This document shows positions 16,494 through 26,117 of a stretch of 64,000 nucleotides of DNA, one piece after another. The stretch is from positions 1,054,001-1,118,000 of the forward strand of contig NZ_JBPPGG010000001.1 in the NCBI RefSeq assembly GCF_051304405.1. Direction: 5' to 3'. Within the stretch, counting starts at the first letter, position 1. The number at the start of each line of letters is the position of its first letter. The position numbers and the translations under genes were made by a program. The DNA is from Pedomonas sp051304405 (lineage in GTDB: Bacteria > Pseudomonadota > Alphaproteobacteria > Sphingomonadales > Sphingomonadaceae). The notes below the pieces were generated by a model. The model saw only the letters and a program-made list of their open reading frames with translations. It did not search any database and was not told the origin of the DNA.

Positions 16494-18446
16494 GTGGCAT
16501 TATCCAAGCTGAATAGCGAAAACGATGGTCTCGGGCGCCAGGTCTGGGTGTGGCTGGCGGGTGTGGCGGTTCTCTTTGTCGTGGGGCTGATCCTCGCTTT
16601 CCTGGTGGCGGGCCGTGACCGGGACCGCCAGATCCAGCTTCTCGAACAGGAGATGGCGCTTGCCGCCAGCGGCCGCGCGCAGGCGGTCAGTGTCTGGCTG
16701 AACGAGCAGCGGGGCGTTGTGGACCGTCTCGCGGCCAATCCGGCTGTCGCCATCTACGCCATGGGGGCGCAGGAGCCCGCCGCCGTGCGGGGCGCCGCCG
16801 TGGGCGCGGGGCAGGCGGAATATCTGGCGCGCCTCCTGGAGACCACCGTCGCCCAGACCGGGTTTGCCGAGGCGACGCCGCCGCGCCGCGCCAATGTGGA
16901 GCTTCCGGTTGCGCCGGGCCTTGCCATTCTCGGGCGCGACGGCCGCGAGATCGCCAGTTTCGGCGGCCCGCTGCCGGAGGCGCAGGCGGCCCTGCCGCGG
17001 GCGGCGGAGGGCGTCACGGTCACCGATTACGGCGTCCGGCTGGGCGAGCAGTATGCCCTCTCTTTCCTGGCGCCGGTGCCCGAGCCGCAGGGCGGCGAGC
17101 CTGTCGCCTATGTCTACGGCGTGCGCGCCCTTGCCGATGTGGAGCGGGTGCTGACCACTGCGTCCGAGCGGTTCCAGTCCGTCCGCGCGGGGCTCTATGT
17201 CCGAGGCGGCGCGGATGGGGCGGACGGGGCCCTCGTCCGGGGCAACCCGGACCGGTTGCCGACGCCTGCCCAGCTTGCCGCCATGGCTGCCGCGCCCGGC
17301 CGCCTGCACGACTATGGCAACACGCTGGTCATGGTGCAGCCGGTGGCGGGCACGCCGCTGTTTCTGGTGCGCGCCATCGATTCCGGGGAAGCGCTGGGGC
17401 CGGTCAACCTCCAGTGGCGGCTGCGCCTTCTCGCGCTGCTGGCGCTGGTGGCGCTGGTGACGGCGCTGATCCTGCTCGCCTGGCGGCACGGGGCCTCCAA
17501 GCGGGCGGCCCAGTCGGCGGCTGTCGCGCGCGAGACCGCCGAGCGCGAGGCGCGGCTGCGCGCCTTCCTCTCCACCGTTGCCGACCGCCAGCCGACGCTC
17601 ATCGCCGTGGTGGATCAGGACGGGTTGCTGCGTTTCTCCAACGCCCGCCTGCGCGCCTGGCTGAACGCGGGCGAGGACGCCCACGGCGTGCCGCTCGCCC
17701 GCCTGTTCGGCGAGGCCGGGCCGGCCATTGCCGACCTGCTCGCCCAGGCACGCACGGCGGAGGCGGCCGAGGCGCTGGTGGACCTGAAGGACGCCGACGG
17801 CGCGGTGCGCCGCCATCAGGTGGAGGCGGTCGCCATGCCCGAGGGCGAGACGCTGCTCGTCGCCCATGACATCACCGAGCTGCTGGCCGAGCGCGCGCGG
17901 CGGGAGGCCAACATGGCGGCGCTGGTGCTGGCGCTGACCGGCCTCATCGACGCCCGCGACCCCGGCAGCCGCCACCACTCCGAGAAGGTGTCGGCCGTGG
18001 CGGCGGCGGTGGCGGCGGAGCTGGGCCTCGATGCGCAGGCGGTCGAGACCGTGCGGCTGGCGGGCCAGCTCATGAACCTCGGCAAGATCATGGTGCCGCG
18101 CCGCATCCTCACCAAGGAAGGGCCGCTCACCGAGGAGGAGCGGGCCATCGTGCGCGCCTCGCTGGCGCAGAGCGCGGGCATCCTCGCCAACGTGCCGTTC
18201 GACGGGCCGGTGGCCGAAACCGTGGCCGGGGTGGACTCCCCGTCGCCCTCGCCGCTCTCCCGCGTGCTGCGCCTCGCCAACGCGCTGGTGGGCATGGTCA
18301 GCCCCCGCGCCTTCCGCAACGCCCTGCCGCTGGACGAAGCCCTCGCCCTGCTGCGCCGGGACGCCCAGCCGGAAGACGCCCAGATCCTCTCCGCCATGGC
18401 CCACGTGATCGACAACCGCGGCGGCCGCGAGATCCTGGAGGTGTGA
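16494..18446 (+). CDS. Membrane sensor with PAS and degenerate HD-GYP domain
   Basis: A 650-residue inner-membrane protein. The N-terminus has a helix at about 13-35, then a periplasmic sensing region of about 260 residues, a second helix (LLALLALVALVTALILLAW), a PAS-like region (TLIAVVDQDGLLRFSNA) and a C-terminal HD-GYP-like domain. The HD-GYP framework is recognisable (RDPGSRHHSEKV; LGKIMVPRRILTKEGPLTEEE), but the metal-binding HD of HDIGK is replaced by MN (M527-N528), the later histidines are missing and no GYP is found. It is thus expected to lack phosphodiesterase activity. GTG 16494 follows GGGAGG at 16482-16487. Confidence 0.85.
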   Translation: MALSKLNSENDGLGRQVWVWLAGVAVLFVVGLILAFLVAGRDRDRQIQLLEQEMALAASGRAQAVSVWLNEQRGVVDRLAANPAVAIYAMGAQEPAAVRGAAVGAGQAEYLARLLETTVAQTGFAEATPPRRANVELPVAPGLAILGRDGREIASFGGPLPEAQAALPRAAEGVTVTDYGVRLGEQYALSFLAPVPEPQGGEPVAYVYGVRALADVERVLTTASERFQSVRAGLYVRGGADGADGALVRGNPDRLPTPAQLAAMAAAPGRLHDYGNTLVMVQPVAGTPLFLVRAIDSGEALGPVNLQWRLRLLALLALVALVTALILLAWRHGASKRAAQSAAVARETAEREARLRAFLSTVADRQPTLIAVVDQDGLLRFSNARLRAWLNAGEDAHGVPLARLFGEAGPAIADLLAQARTAEAAEALVDLKDADGAVRRHQVEAVAMPEGETLLVAHDITELLAERARREANMAALVLALTGLIDARDPGSRHHSEKVSAVAAAVAAELGLDAQAVETVRLAGQLMNLGKIMVPRRILTKEGPLTEEERAIVRASLAQSAGILANVPFDGPVAETVAGVDSPSPSPLSRVLRLANALVGMVSPRAFRNALPLDEALALLRRDAQPEDAQILSAMAHVIDNRGGREILEV

Positions 18447-18450
18447 TTGG

Positions 18451-18486
18451 TTTTTGCAGGAGGGTCTCGGACCCTCTGCAAAAAAT
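18451..18486. repeat. Single hairpin of the intergenic repeat family, copy 4 (terminator-like)
   Basis: Starts five bases after the sensor gene stop. Arms are TTTTTGCAGGAGGGTC and GACCCTCTGCAAAAA, so the stem is flanked by T-run on one side and A-run on the other and can act as an intrinsic terminator in both directions. It has the same core (GCAGGAGGGTC) as copies 2, 3 and 6 but no second hairpin, as if only half an element. Confidence 0.8.
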
Positions 18487-18504
18487 CATGAAAACACCGG
18501 ACTC

Positions 18505-18978
18505 CTACCCCTCGAACCCGGGGTTCATCTGGAAGAACAGCCGGTGGGCGGCGTGGCGGGCGAAGCGCAGGGTTTCGGCCTTGCGGCGGGCGGCGCTGAG
18601 GGGTGTGCAGGCGGCGGGGCGCAGGATGGCGGCCTCGAAGCGGTCGGCGACGATGAGCCCGGCGCGTTCGGGCAGGAAGGCGGGGGTGTGGAAGTCGTCG
18701 AGGGGGAAGCCGGCCGGCACGGCGAAGTAGAAGTCGTCGCAATAGTCCAGGTATTCCGGCCACTTGGCGTCGCCGCGCAGGTCGGCGAGCGAGACCTTGA
18801 TTTCCACGAGCGTGATTTGGCCCTTGCGGGAGAGGCCGGCCACGTCGGCGCGGCGGCCGTTGCCCAGCGGGAATTCCGTCAGGGCGGCGCATCCCATGCG
18901 GTAGAGCAGGCGGCTGACGCCCCGCGCCACGTCACGGGCGTCGAGGAGCCGGGCGGCGGGAGAAGGGGCGTCGGGCAT
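18505..18978 (-). CDS. mmcB: MmcB family DNA repair protein
   Basis: A 157-residue protein of the alphaproteobacterial MmcB family, with a PD-(D/E)XK-like core: EFPLGNGRRADVAGL followed by ITLVEIKVSLADLRGDAKW, where D, E and K sit as in that nuclease fold. In Caulobacter the gene is in the DNA-damage regulon and related to mutasome functions. The stop lies 18 bases from the copy 4 hairpin. A hairpin (arms AACCGGG/CCCGGTT at 18999-19020) lies between this gene and the upstream Hpt gene. Confidence 0.88.
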   Translation of the reverse strand: MPDAPSPAARLLDARDVARGVSRLLYRMGCAALTEFPLGNGRRADVAGLSRKGQITLVEIKVSLADLRGDAKWPEYLDYCDDFYFAVPAGFPLDDFHTPAFLPERAGLIVADRFEAAILRPAACTPLSAARRKAETLRFARHAAHRLFFQMNPGFEG

Positions 18979-19019
18979 GGGCCCAGTGTATCAGATCAAA
19001 CCGGGAACAAAAGCCCGGT

Positions 19020-19424
19020 TCAGGCTTCGATCTCGCTCAGGCCCGTCAGGCGGTGCAGCGGCGCGATGAACTGCGCGTGGGTGATGTTGTCGTGGGGCAC
19101 CGGCCCGAGTGCAAGGATGCGGTCCAGGCTCTCCACGTGGGCCTCCACCACCGGCAGTTCGTCCGGCGCGCCGGCCTTGAGGCGCAGGTAGGCGCACAGC
19201 GAGCGGCCGGCCTCGGTCATCAGCGGGTGGCCGAAGCTGGAGCCCATGCCCTTGATGTTGTGGGCGATTTCCAGAATCCGCTGGCGGGCGTCGTCCCCCG
19301 GGCAGCGCTCCTGCCGCCAGGAGTCCACCAGATGGCGCAGCTGGGCCACGGCGTCCGCGGTCCACGCCTTGTAGCTGTTCACCAGCTCGGCGCTGGCGTA
19401 GCTGGCGGCGGTTCGGTCAGACAT
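19020..19424 (-). CDS. Histidine phosphotransfer (Hpt) domain protein
   Basis: A 134-residue, all-alpha stand-alone Hpt protein. The phospho-accepting histidine is H55 in AHNIKGMGSSFGHP, matching the HxxKG signature. No kinase or response regulator adjoins it, so its partner is elsewhere. The start is set at ATG 19424, where the family homology would begin; the frame is open further upstream. Possible roles are relay in cell-cycle or chemotaxis-like circuits. Confidence 0.85.
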   Translation of the reverse strand: MSDRTAASYASAELVNSYKAWTADAVAQLRHLVDSWRQERCPGDDARQRILEIAHNIKGMGSSFGHPLMTEAGRSLCAYLRLKAGAPDELPVVEAHVESLDRILALGPVPHDNITHAQFIAPLHRLTGLSEIEA

Positions 19425-19508
19425 CGGTTTCCACGCTGGTTTCTGGACGCATGTCCTGTTCTGCCTGCTGGAGGATGGTCGGCGCAACCGGGAATAGAGC
19501 GAAACGGA

Positions 19509-19856
19509 TCATGAAGCGATCACCGCTTCGTCGAGAAAGTTTTCGGGCCGGTCCGTCTCCAGCTCCACGACCCACAGGTCCGGGTCGAACCGGCGCTGCT
19601 TCTCGATCAACGCATCAGCCTCGGGCGGGTTGACCGGCTCGGCTCCGGTGAGGGCGAGCCAGGCCTTGTCGCCATTCTGCCGAAGGGTCGCGCCGAACAG
19701 GCGGCACCGGCCGTCGCGGTGGTGGGCCAGCAACAGCACGGCCCCGGCCTCGTCATAGCCGTGGCGGATCACCGTTGCGGGTACGCCTTCCGCATTGCAC
19801 CGCCGCACCAGCGCGGAGACCCAGAAGCGAGTCGTCAGGCGCGGCAGCATCATCAT
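19509..19856 (-). CDS. DUF1491 family protein
   Basis: A 115-residue cytoplasmic protein of unknown function, nearly universal in alphaproteobacteria. The diagnostic N-terminal part is LTTRFWVSALVRRCNAEGVP, followed by GAVLLLAHHRDGRCRLF; the C-terminal region carries DPDLWVVELETDRPENFLDE. Three consecutive ATG codons (19856, 19853, 19850) are possible starts. The first overlaps the PilZ gene stop as ATGA, so translational coupling is likely. Confidence 0.87.
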   Translation of the reverse strand: MMMLPRLTTRFWVSALVRRCNAEGVPATVIRHGYDEAGAVLLLAHHRDGRCRLFGATLRQNGDKAWLALTGAEPVNPPEADALIEKQRRFDPDLWVVELETDRPENFLDEAVIAS

Positions 19857-20209
19857 GCCCGGGCTTCCCGGGGCGCCGGGAAACCGAGGGAGGCGGCCCG
19901 CCTGCCGAGTGCGGCCAGCACGTCGTCTTCCGGGTCCGTGAAGGCGAGGCCGTGGGCCGGGCCCGATGACCAGGCGATCCGCGCCGCCAGCGGCCGGCTG
20001 TCGGGCAGCACCACCCGCAGCGCCGCCCCTGCGGCCAGCGGCAGGTCCAGCTCCACCAGCATTCCGGCGGGCGTCACGTTTTTCACCAGGCATTCCAGCT
20101 TGTGGCGGGCGATTTCCACAGTCCCCTTCCACAGCACCGGCCGCCGGCGATAGCGACGCTGATCGCTGCCGCTTCCCGGCGAGGAAGAAGTCTTGTTCGT
20201 CGCGTTCAT
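19853..20209 (-). CDS. PilZ domain protein (putative c-di-GMP receptor)
   Basis: A 118-residue protein made almost only of a PilZ domain. The arginine-rich QRRYRRR motif (about residues 20-26) matches the RxxxR part, and NVTPAGMLVEL matches the (D/N)xSxxG part with Thr in place of Ser, so c-di-GMP binding is plausible. It heads a two-gene unit with the DUF1491 gene and is divergent from the thiamine riboswitch. ATG 20209 is chosen as the family start. Confidence 0.8.
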   Translation of the reverse strand: MNATNKTSSSPGSGSDQRRYRRRPVLWKGTVEIARHKLECLVKNVTPAGMLVELDLPLAAGAALRVVLPDSRPLAARIAWSSGPAHGLAFTDPEDDVLAALGRRAASLGFPAPREARA

Positions 20210-20307
20210 TTTCAAACCCCTGCTGGGGGGAGAATAGGACATTTTGTTGCCGAATGCCACTCGCCCCGGATTGACACCCGTTCGACGGCACGAGATAGTC
20301 TGAACCA

Positions 20308-20440
20308 TCCAAGGGGTGCCCCGGCAGGGGGCTGAGATACCGCCAAACCGGCAACCATCAGGCCAGCGGAACGCTGGTGCGAATGACAGACCGGGGCGCG
20401 GGAACCCTTAGAACCTGATCCGGATCATACCGGCGGAGGG
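20308..20440 (+). promoter_or_regulatory. TPP riboswitch (THI element)
   Basis: Classic thiamine pyrophosphate riboswitch in the thiC leader. Conserved blocks are GGGGTGCCCC followed by GGGGCTGAGATACCG (about 20313-20343) and, at the 3' side, AACCCTTAGAACCTGATC then CCGGATCATACCGGCG (about 20403-20437). The thiC start is about 95 bases downstream. High TPP would reduce thiC expression, probably by masking the ribosome site or by termination; the expression platform was not resolved by eye. Confidence 0.95.
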
Positions 20441-20534
20441 ATGGAGCAAACCGGGGGGCGTCGTTCGTTCTCCCCCGGCCTCATACCCGGCAATGGGGTC
20501 CGGATCTCTCGGCATCGCCAAGGAGAGGTCCCCG

Positions 20535-22385
<1,851 letters not shown>

Positions 22386-22394
22386 GGGGCTCCT

Positions 22395-22440
22395 CGGAAG
22401 GGGGCTCGAAAGGGAGCTCGAAAGGGAGATCGAAAGGGGA
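22395..22440. repeat. Short 12-base tandem repeat after thiC
   Basis: About three consecutive units of the type GCTCGAAAGGGA end with GATCGAAAGGGG. The same GATCGAAAGGGGG string recurs at the right end of intergenic copy 1 (3908-3921), tying it to that repeat family. Confidence 0.55.
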
Positions 22441-22447
22441 AAGTTAC

Positions 22448-22974
22448 GCAGGGGGATCTTGATCCCCCTGCACCCCCAATTCGTTTTTAAGGGCCGTGTC
22501 CTGCAGAAAGGGCGCGGCCCTTTTTTGTATCGGGGTCAGGGAATGAGCCGGGTACGGGCAGGCGGGCGCACGTGTTCCATGGGCCCTTTATTGGAACGCG
22601 CCCTGCCGGAAGCGTTGCGCCTGCTCCTTAAAATCATTCAAGGGCTTAGGCCTTCGGCACGCGGGTTGCCGCTGGCGGAGGTGGCGACGGAGATAGCGAC
22701 GGAGATGCGAGGGGCAGTAGGGCGCCTGCGCTGGCCGCCTGCACGTCCGTATTGCCCCCTGTGGCTTCGGGCGCACCCAGCAGGAGAGGCCCGGTAGCCC
22801 CCTTCGGTCGGCGGGCGCATCGGCTGCGGCCGGGTGCGGCGCGAAAAACGAATGGGGTGCAGGGGACTGAGTCCCCCTGCAATCCTGAATTGCACGCCTC
22901 CGCGTGCTGGGGACCAAGTCCCCTGCATTTTTGAACTGCGCGCCTCCGCGCGCGGGGGGTCCAAGTCCCCTGCA
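22448..22974. repeat. Paired-hairpin intergenic element, copy 5 (largest, with duplicated module)
   Basis: Fills the 703-base convergent thiC-ptsN gap. The left hairpin has arms GCAGGGGGATC/GATCCCCCTGC (22448-22471). An AAGGGCC/GGCCCTT module follows at 22489-22522. About 320 bases of non-coding DNA (22530-22848) hold no gene I can support. The right side has GAAAAACGAA, a hairpin with arms GCAGGGGACT (22859-22880), then two near-identical units of about 45 bases (22885-22927, 22931-22974), each a small GC palindrome plus a GGGGACCAAGTCCCC-type stem ending TGCA. Confidence 0.78.
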
Positions 22975-23088
22975 AAAAAAGACAGAAAAAACAAACTATT
23001 GGACAGAAGGCCCCTGGATACGATCAGGGCCCGGTTGGTGGACCGGGCCCTGCAAGGTTCTGCGTGTGGTTTTGTCTGCGGGCTTGTG

Positions 23089-23553
23089 TCAGGCGGCCTT
23101 TTGCTGCCCGTGTGCGGTGAGCAGGGCGTAGAGGGCGTCGCTGGAGGACGAGCCTCGCAGTTTGGCCACGGCGGCCTGGTCCCGGAACAGGCGGGACACC
23201 CGGGCGAGGGCCTTGAGGTGTTCCGCGCCTGCGTCTTCCGGGGCCAGCAGGAGAAAGACCAGATCGACAGGCTTGCCGTCGAGCGAATCGAAATCGATGG
23301 GGGATTCGAGTTGCATGAACACGCCCATCACCGATTGCACCGAGGGCAGCTTGGCGTGCGGAATGGCAATGCCGCCGCCGAGCCCGGTGGAGCCGAGGCG
23401 TTCGCGTTCCAGGATGGCTTCCAGAACGCGGCGTTCGTCCAGTCCGGTCAGTTTGCTCGCTTGCGCCGCAAGGTGGCTCAGCAGTTGTTTTTTCGATGTC
23501 GCTTTGACACCGGCAAATACAGCGCCGGGGACAAGCAAATCCGCGAGTTCCAT
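23089..23553 (-). CDS. ptsN: Nitrogen-regulatory PTS EIIA component
   Basis: Phosphocarrier of the nitrogen PTS, which links phosphoenolpyruvate and nitrogen state to regulators and potassium transport. At 154 residues the length is normal. The phospho-acceptor is H66 in GGGIAIPHAKLP. It is the last gene of the lpt-rpoN-hpf-ptsN run, 69 bases after hpf. No hprK or ptsP is in view. Confidence 0.95.
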   Translation of the reverse strand: MELADLLVPGAVFAGVKATSKKQLLSHLAAQASKLTGLDERRVLEAILERERLGSTGLGGGIAIPHAKLPSVQSVMGVFMQLESPIDFDSLDGKPVDLVFLLLAPEDAGAEHLKALARVSRLFRDQAAVAKLRGSSSSDALYALLTAHGQQKAA

Positions 23554-23622
23554 TTCGATCTTTCTCGCTCGTCAATCAAAACCGCCCCTCCGGGCGGGGT
23601 CCATGCATACGCGGCGCTCCGG

Positions 23623-24234
23623 TCAGGCCGGGGTCGCCTGGTGCTGCTTCTGGGCCTGTTGCTGCAACTGGGGTTCTACCCATCCAATATTACCGTCTGC
23701 GCGACGATAGACCATAGCCAGCTGGCCATTGCCAGCATTTCGGAACATGAGTGCGGGTGTCTGGCGCATATCGAGGATCATGACGGCGTCGGACACGGAG
23801 ACTTCCGGGATCTGCTCCAGGGTTTCGGCCACGATGACCGGGTGGTCTTCGCCCGCGTCTTCCTCCTCCTCGGTGGCGGGCTGGAGAATGGTATAGGTGG
23901 CGTTGGCCAGGGCCGCGCCGTTGCGGTCCATGTTGTGGTCGTCCTTCAGCCGCCGCTTGTAGCGCCGCAGCTGCTTCTCGAGGCGTTCGCTGGTGAAGTT
24001 GAACGCGGCGTACGGATCAAAATCGGTCGCCTCGGCCTTCAGGAACACGCCCTGACGCAGGTACATCTGGCAGTCGAGGCGGAAGCCGTGGCCGCGCGCT
24101 TCCCGTGCCAGGGTGACAGTCGCGCTGATCGCCCGCGGGAAGTACTTTTCCGCCAGTTGGCTCAGGCGTTGTTCCACATGGGTACGGAAGGCATCGCCTA
24201 CATCGACCTGATGACCAGAGACGCGAATGTCCAT
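23623..24234 (-). CDS. hpf: Ribosome hibernation promoting factor, long form
   Basis: Binds 30S subunits and, in the long form, directly promotes 100S dimers in stationary phase. At 203 residues it has the two-domain long layout: an N-terminal RaiA/HPF fold (MDIRVSGHQVDVGDAFRTHV to about residue 100) and a C-terminal dimerisation domain (VSDAVMILDMRQTPALMFRN). ATG 24234 follows AAGGAGAG. It lies directly downstream of rpoN, as in most proteobacteria. Confidence 0.95.
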   Translation of the reverse strand: MDIRVSGHQVDVGDAFRTHVEQRLSQLAEKYFPRAISATVTLAREARGHGFRLDCQMYLRQGVFLKAEATDFDPYAAFNFTSERLEKQLRRYKRRLKDDHNMDRNGAALANATYTILQPATEEEEDAGEDHPVIVAETLEQIPEVSVSDAVMILDMRQTPALMFRNAGNGQLAMVYRRADGNIGWVEPQLQQQAQKQHQATPA

Positions 24235-24423
24235 AGCACTCTCCTTGGTTGGTCCTTGGGGCAACGGCTTCCCGGGTGAAGGGGGAGCCGCGCCGTCGCA
24301 GAGGGCGAAAGGGACGGGTTCCGCTTCGCCCTCGATTGAGATGTCGTGTCGGCCGGAGAGTCTTGCAAGGCCGTCCCGCCGGGCCGTGGCTCCCGGGGGG
24401 TGTGCGTTGCGACGAACCGCTCC

Positions 24424-26094
24424 CTAGCGACCGTTCATCTTCTGACCTGCCTCGAGCATCTTGAGCCTGCGGCGTTGAACGCTTGAGGGGATTTTCAGTG
24501 CTTCGCGATATTTTGCCACCGTCCGGCGGGCGATGTCGAACTTTTCCGCAACAAGGATCTCCACCAGCTTGTCGTCGGACAGGATGGCGCCGGGCTTTTC
24601 CTGGTCGATCAGTTCCTTGATGCGCTGTTTGACCGCTTCGGCGGAGTGGGCGTCGCCGCCGTCGGCGGACTGGATGGCCGAGGTGAAGAAGTACTTCAGC
24701 TCGAACACGCCGCGATGGCAGGCGAGGAACTTGTTGGCCGTGACGCGCGAGACGGTCGACTCGTGCATGCCGATGGCCTCGGCGATGTGCTTGAGGTTGA
24801 GCGGCTTGAGCGCCCGCACGCCGTGCTCGAAGAAGTCCTCCTGCTGGCGCACCAGTTCGGTTGCCACCTTGAGGATGGTGCGGGCGCGCTGGTCCAGCGC
24901 CTTGACCAGCCAGTTGGCGGACTGGAGGCATTCGGAGAGGAACAGGCGCTCGGCCTTGGAGGCGCGGGCGCTCAGCTCGGCGTAGTAGGTGCGGTTGACG
25001 AGCACCCGGGGCAGGGTGGCGGCGTTCAGCTCCACGCCCCAGCCGCCCGAGGCCATCTTGCGCACGTAGATGTCCGGCACCACGGTCTGGGTGGTCACCG
25101 ACCCGAAGGCGAGGCCGGGCTTGGGGTTGTAGCTGCGCAGTTCCTGGATCATGTCGGCCATGTCTTCCTGGTCGACGCCGCAGATGCGGCGCAGCGCGGC
25201 CAGGTCGCCGCGGGCCAGCAGGTCCAGGTTGTCGAGCAGGGCTTCCATGGCCGGGTCCAGCCGGTCCGCCTCCCGCGCCTGGATCTTCAGGCATTCGGAG
25301 AGGGAGCGGGCGCACACGCCGGCGGGGTCGAAGGTCTGGAGCACCGCCAGCACCTCCTCCGCCTGCGCCAGATCGATGCCCAGCCGCCGGGCCACCTCCT
25401 CCAGCGGCTCGCTGAGGTAGCCGGCTTCGTCCACCAGATCGATGAGGTAGGCGGCGATGGCGTGGGACCGGGGGTCGCGGAAGGCGGCGCGCGCCTGATC
25501 GTGCAGATGCTCGGCGAGGGTGGGCCGGTCGGCGGAGAGGCCGTCGATGCCCGGCAGGTCGTCGTCGCCCGCGCCGCCCGAGACCGCGCCCGCGCCGTTG
25601 AGGCTGAGCATGGAGCCCAGCTCGCCCTCGGGCGCGGTGCCGTCGGACATGCGGTCGGCCTCGCTGTCGTGGTGGTAGATCTCGGAGTCGATGTCCATGT
25701 CGAGCGGGGCATCGTCCCCGCCGGCCATGCCGCTGTCGAGGAGGGCATCGGTTGTCGGCACCTCGATGCCGCTGTCGAACAGGTCCGCGTCCGGGGCGGC
25801 TCCGTCGCCGTTCAGGGCCTCCCCGTTGAGGCCGTCACCATTGAGGCCATCGCCGTTCAGGCTGTCCCCGTCCGCGCTGTCGCCCCTGCCGTCCTCGTAG
25901 GCGGCGTGGTCCGGCGTCTCGTCCGGCCCGTCGGGGTCGGAGGCTTCGAGCAGCGGGTTCTTCTCCACCTCGGCGGCGACGAAGCTCTCCAGTTCCAGGT
26001 TCGTCAGCGCCAGGAGCTTGATCGCCTGCTGCAGCTGGGGAGTCATCACCAGCTGCTGGCCTTGGCGGAGATCGAGGCGGGGTCCCAGAACCAT
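24424..26094 (-). CDS. rpoN: RNA polymerase sigma-54 factor
   Basis: Alternative sigma factor for -24/-12 promoters that needs AAA+ activators. It has 556 residues, slightly long. Region I (LRQGQQLVMTPQLQQAIKLL) is intact, and the C-terminal RpoN box ARRTVAKYREALKIP is present. Region II is an extended acidic linker (about 50-180) that includes four consecutive five-residue units of the LNGDG type (residues 78-97, about 25804-25863). The gene sits between lptB and hpf in the conserved order. Confidence 0.96.
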   Translation of the reverse strand: MVLGPRLDLRQGQQLVMTPQLQQAIKLLALTNLELESFVAAEVEKNPLLEASDPDGPDETPDHAAYEDGRGDSADGDSLNGDGLNGDGLNGEALNGDGAAPDADLFDSGIEVPTTDALLDSGMAGGDDAPLDMDIDSEIYHHDSEADRMSDGTAPEGELGSMLSLNGAGAVSGGAGDDDLPGIDGLSADRPTLAEHLHDQARAAFRDPRSHAIAAYLIDLVDEAGYLSEPLEEVARRLGIDLAQAEEVLAVLQTFDPAGVCARSLSECLKIQAREADRLDPAMEALLDNLDLLARGDLAALRRICGVDQEDMADMIQELRSYNPKPGLAFGSVTTQTVVPDIYVRKMASGGWGVELNAATLPRVLVNRTYYAELSARASKAERLFLSECLQSANWLVKALDQRARTILKVATELVRQQEDFFEHGVRALKPLNLKHIAEAIGMHESTVSRVTANKFLACHRGVFELKYFFTSAIQSADGGDAHSAEAVKQRIKELIDQEKPGAILSDDKLVEILVAEKFDIARRTVAKYREALKIPSSVQRRRLKMLEAGQKMNGR

Positions 26095-26117
26095 GGAGGC
26101 GCGGTTTCTCCCTTGCC

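Noticed and set aside
16500..18404. Long open frame antisense to the HD-GYP-like sensor
   Set aside because: Arg/His/Gly-rich shadow with no motif; the sense protein has membrane helices and recognisable domains.
22459..22848. Short open frames in the thiC-ptsN gap
   Set aside because: They read through hairpin modules, have no ribosome site and give no protein-like composition.
22859..22974. Regularly spaced palindromes considered as a CRISPR array
   Set aside because: Units are tandem without unique spacers, and no cas gene is in the window.
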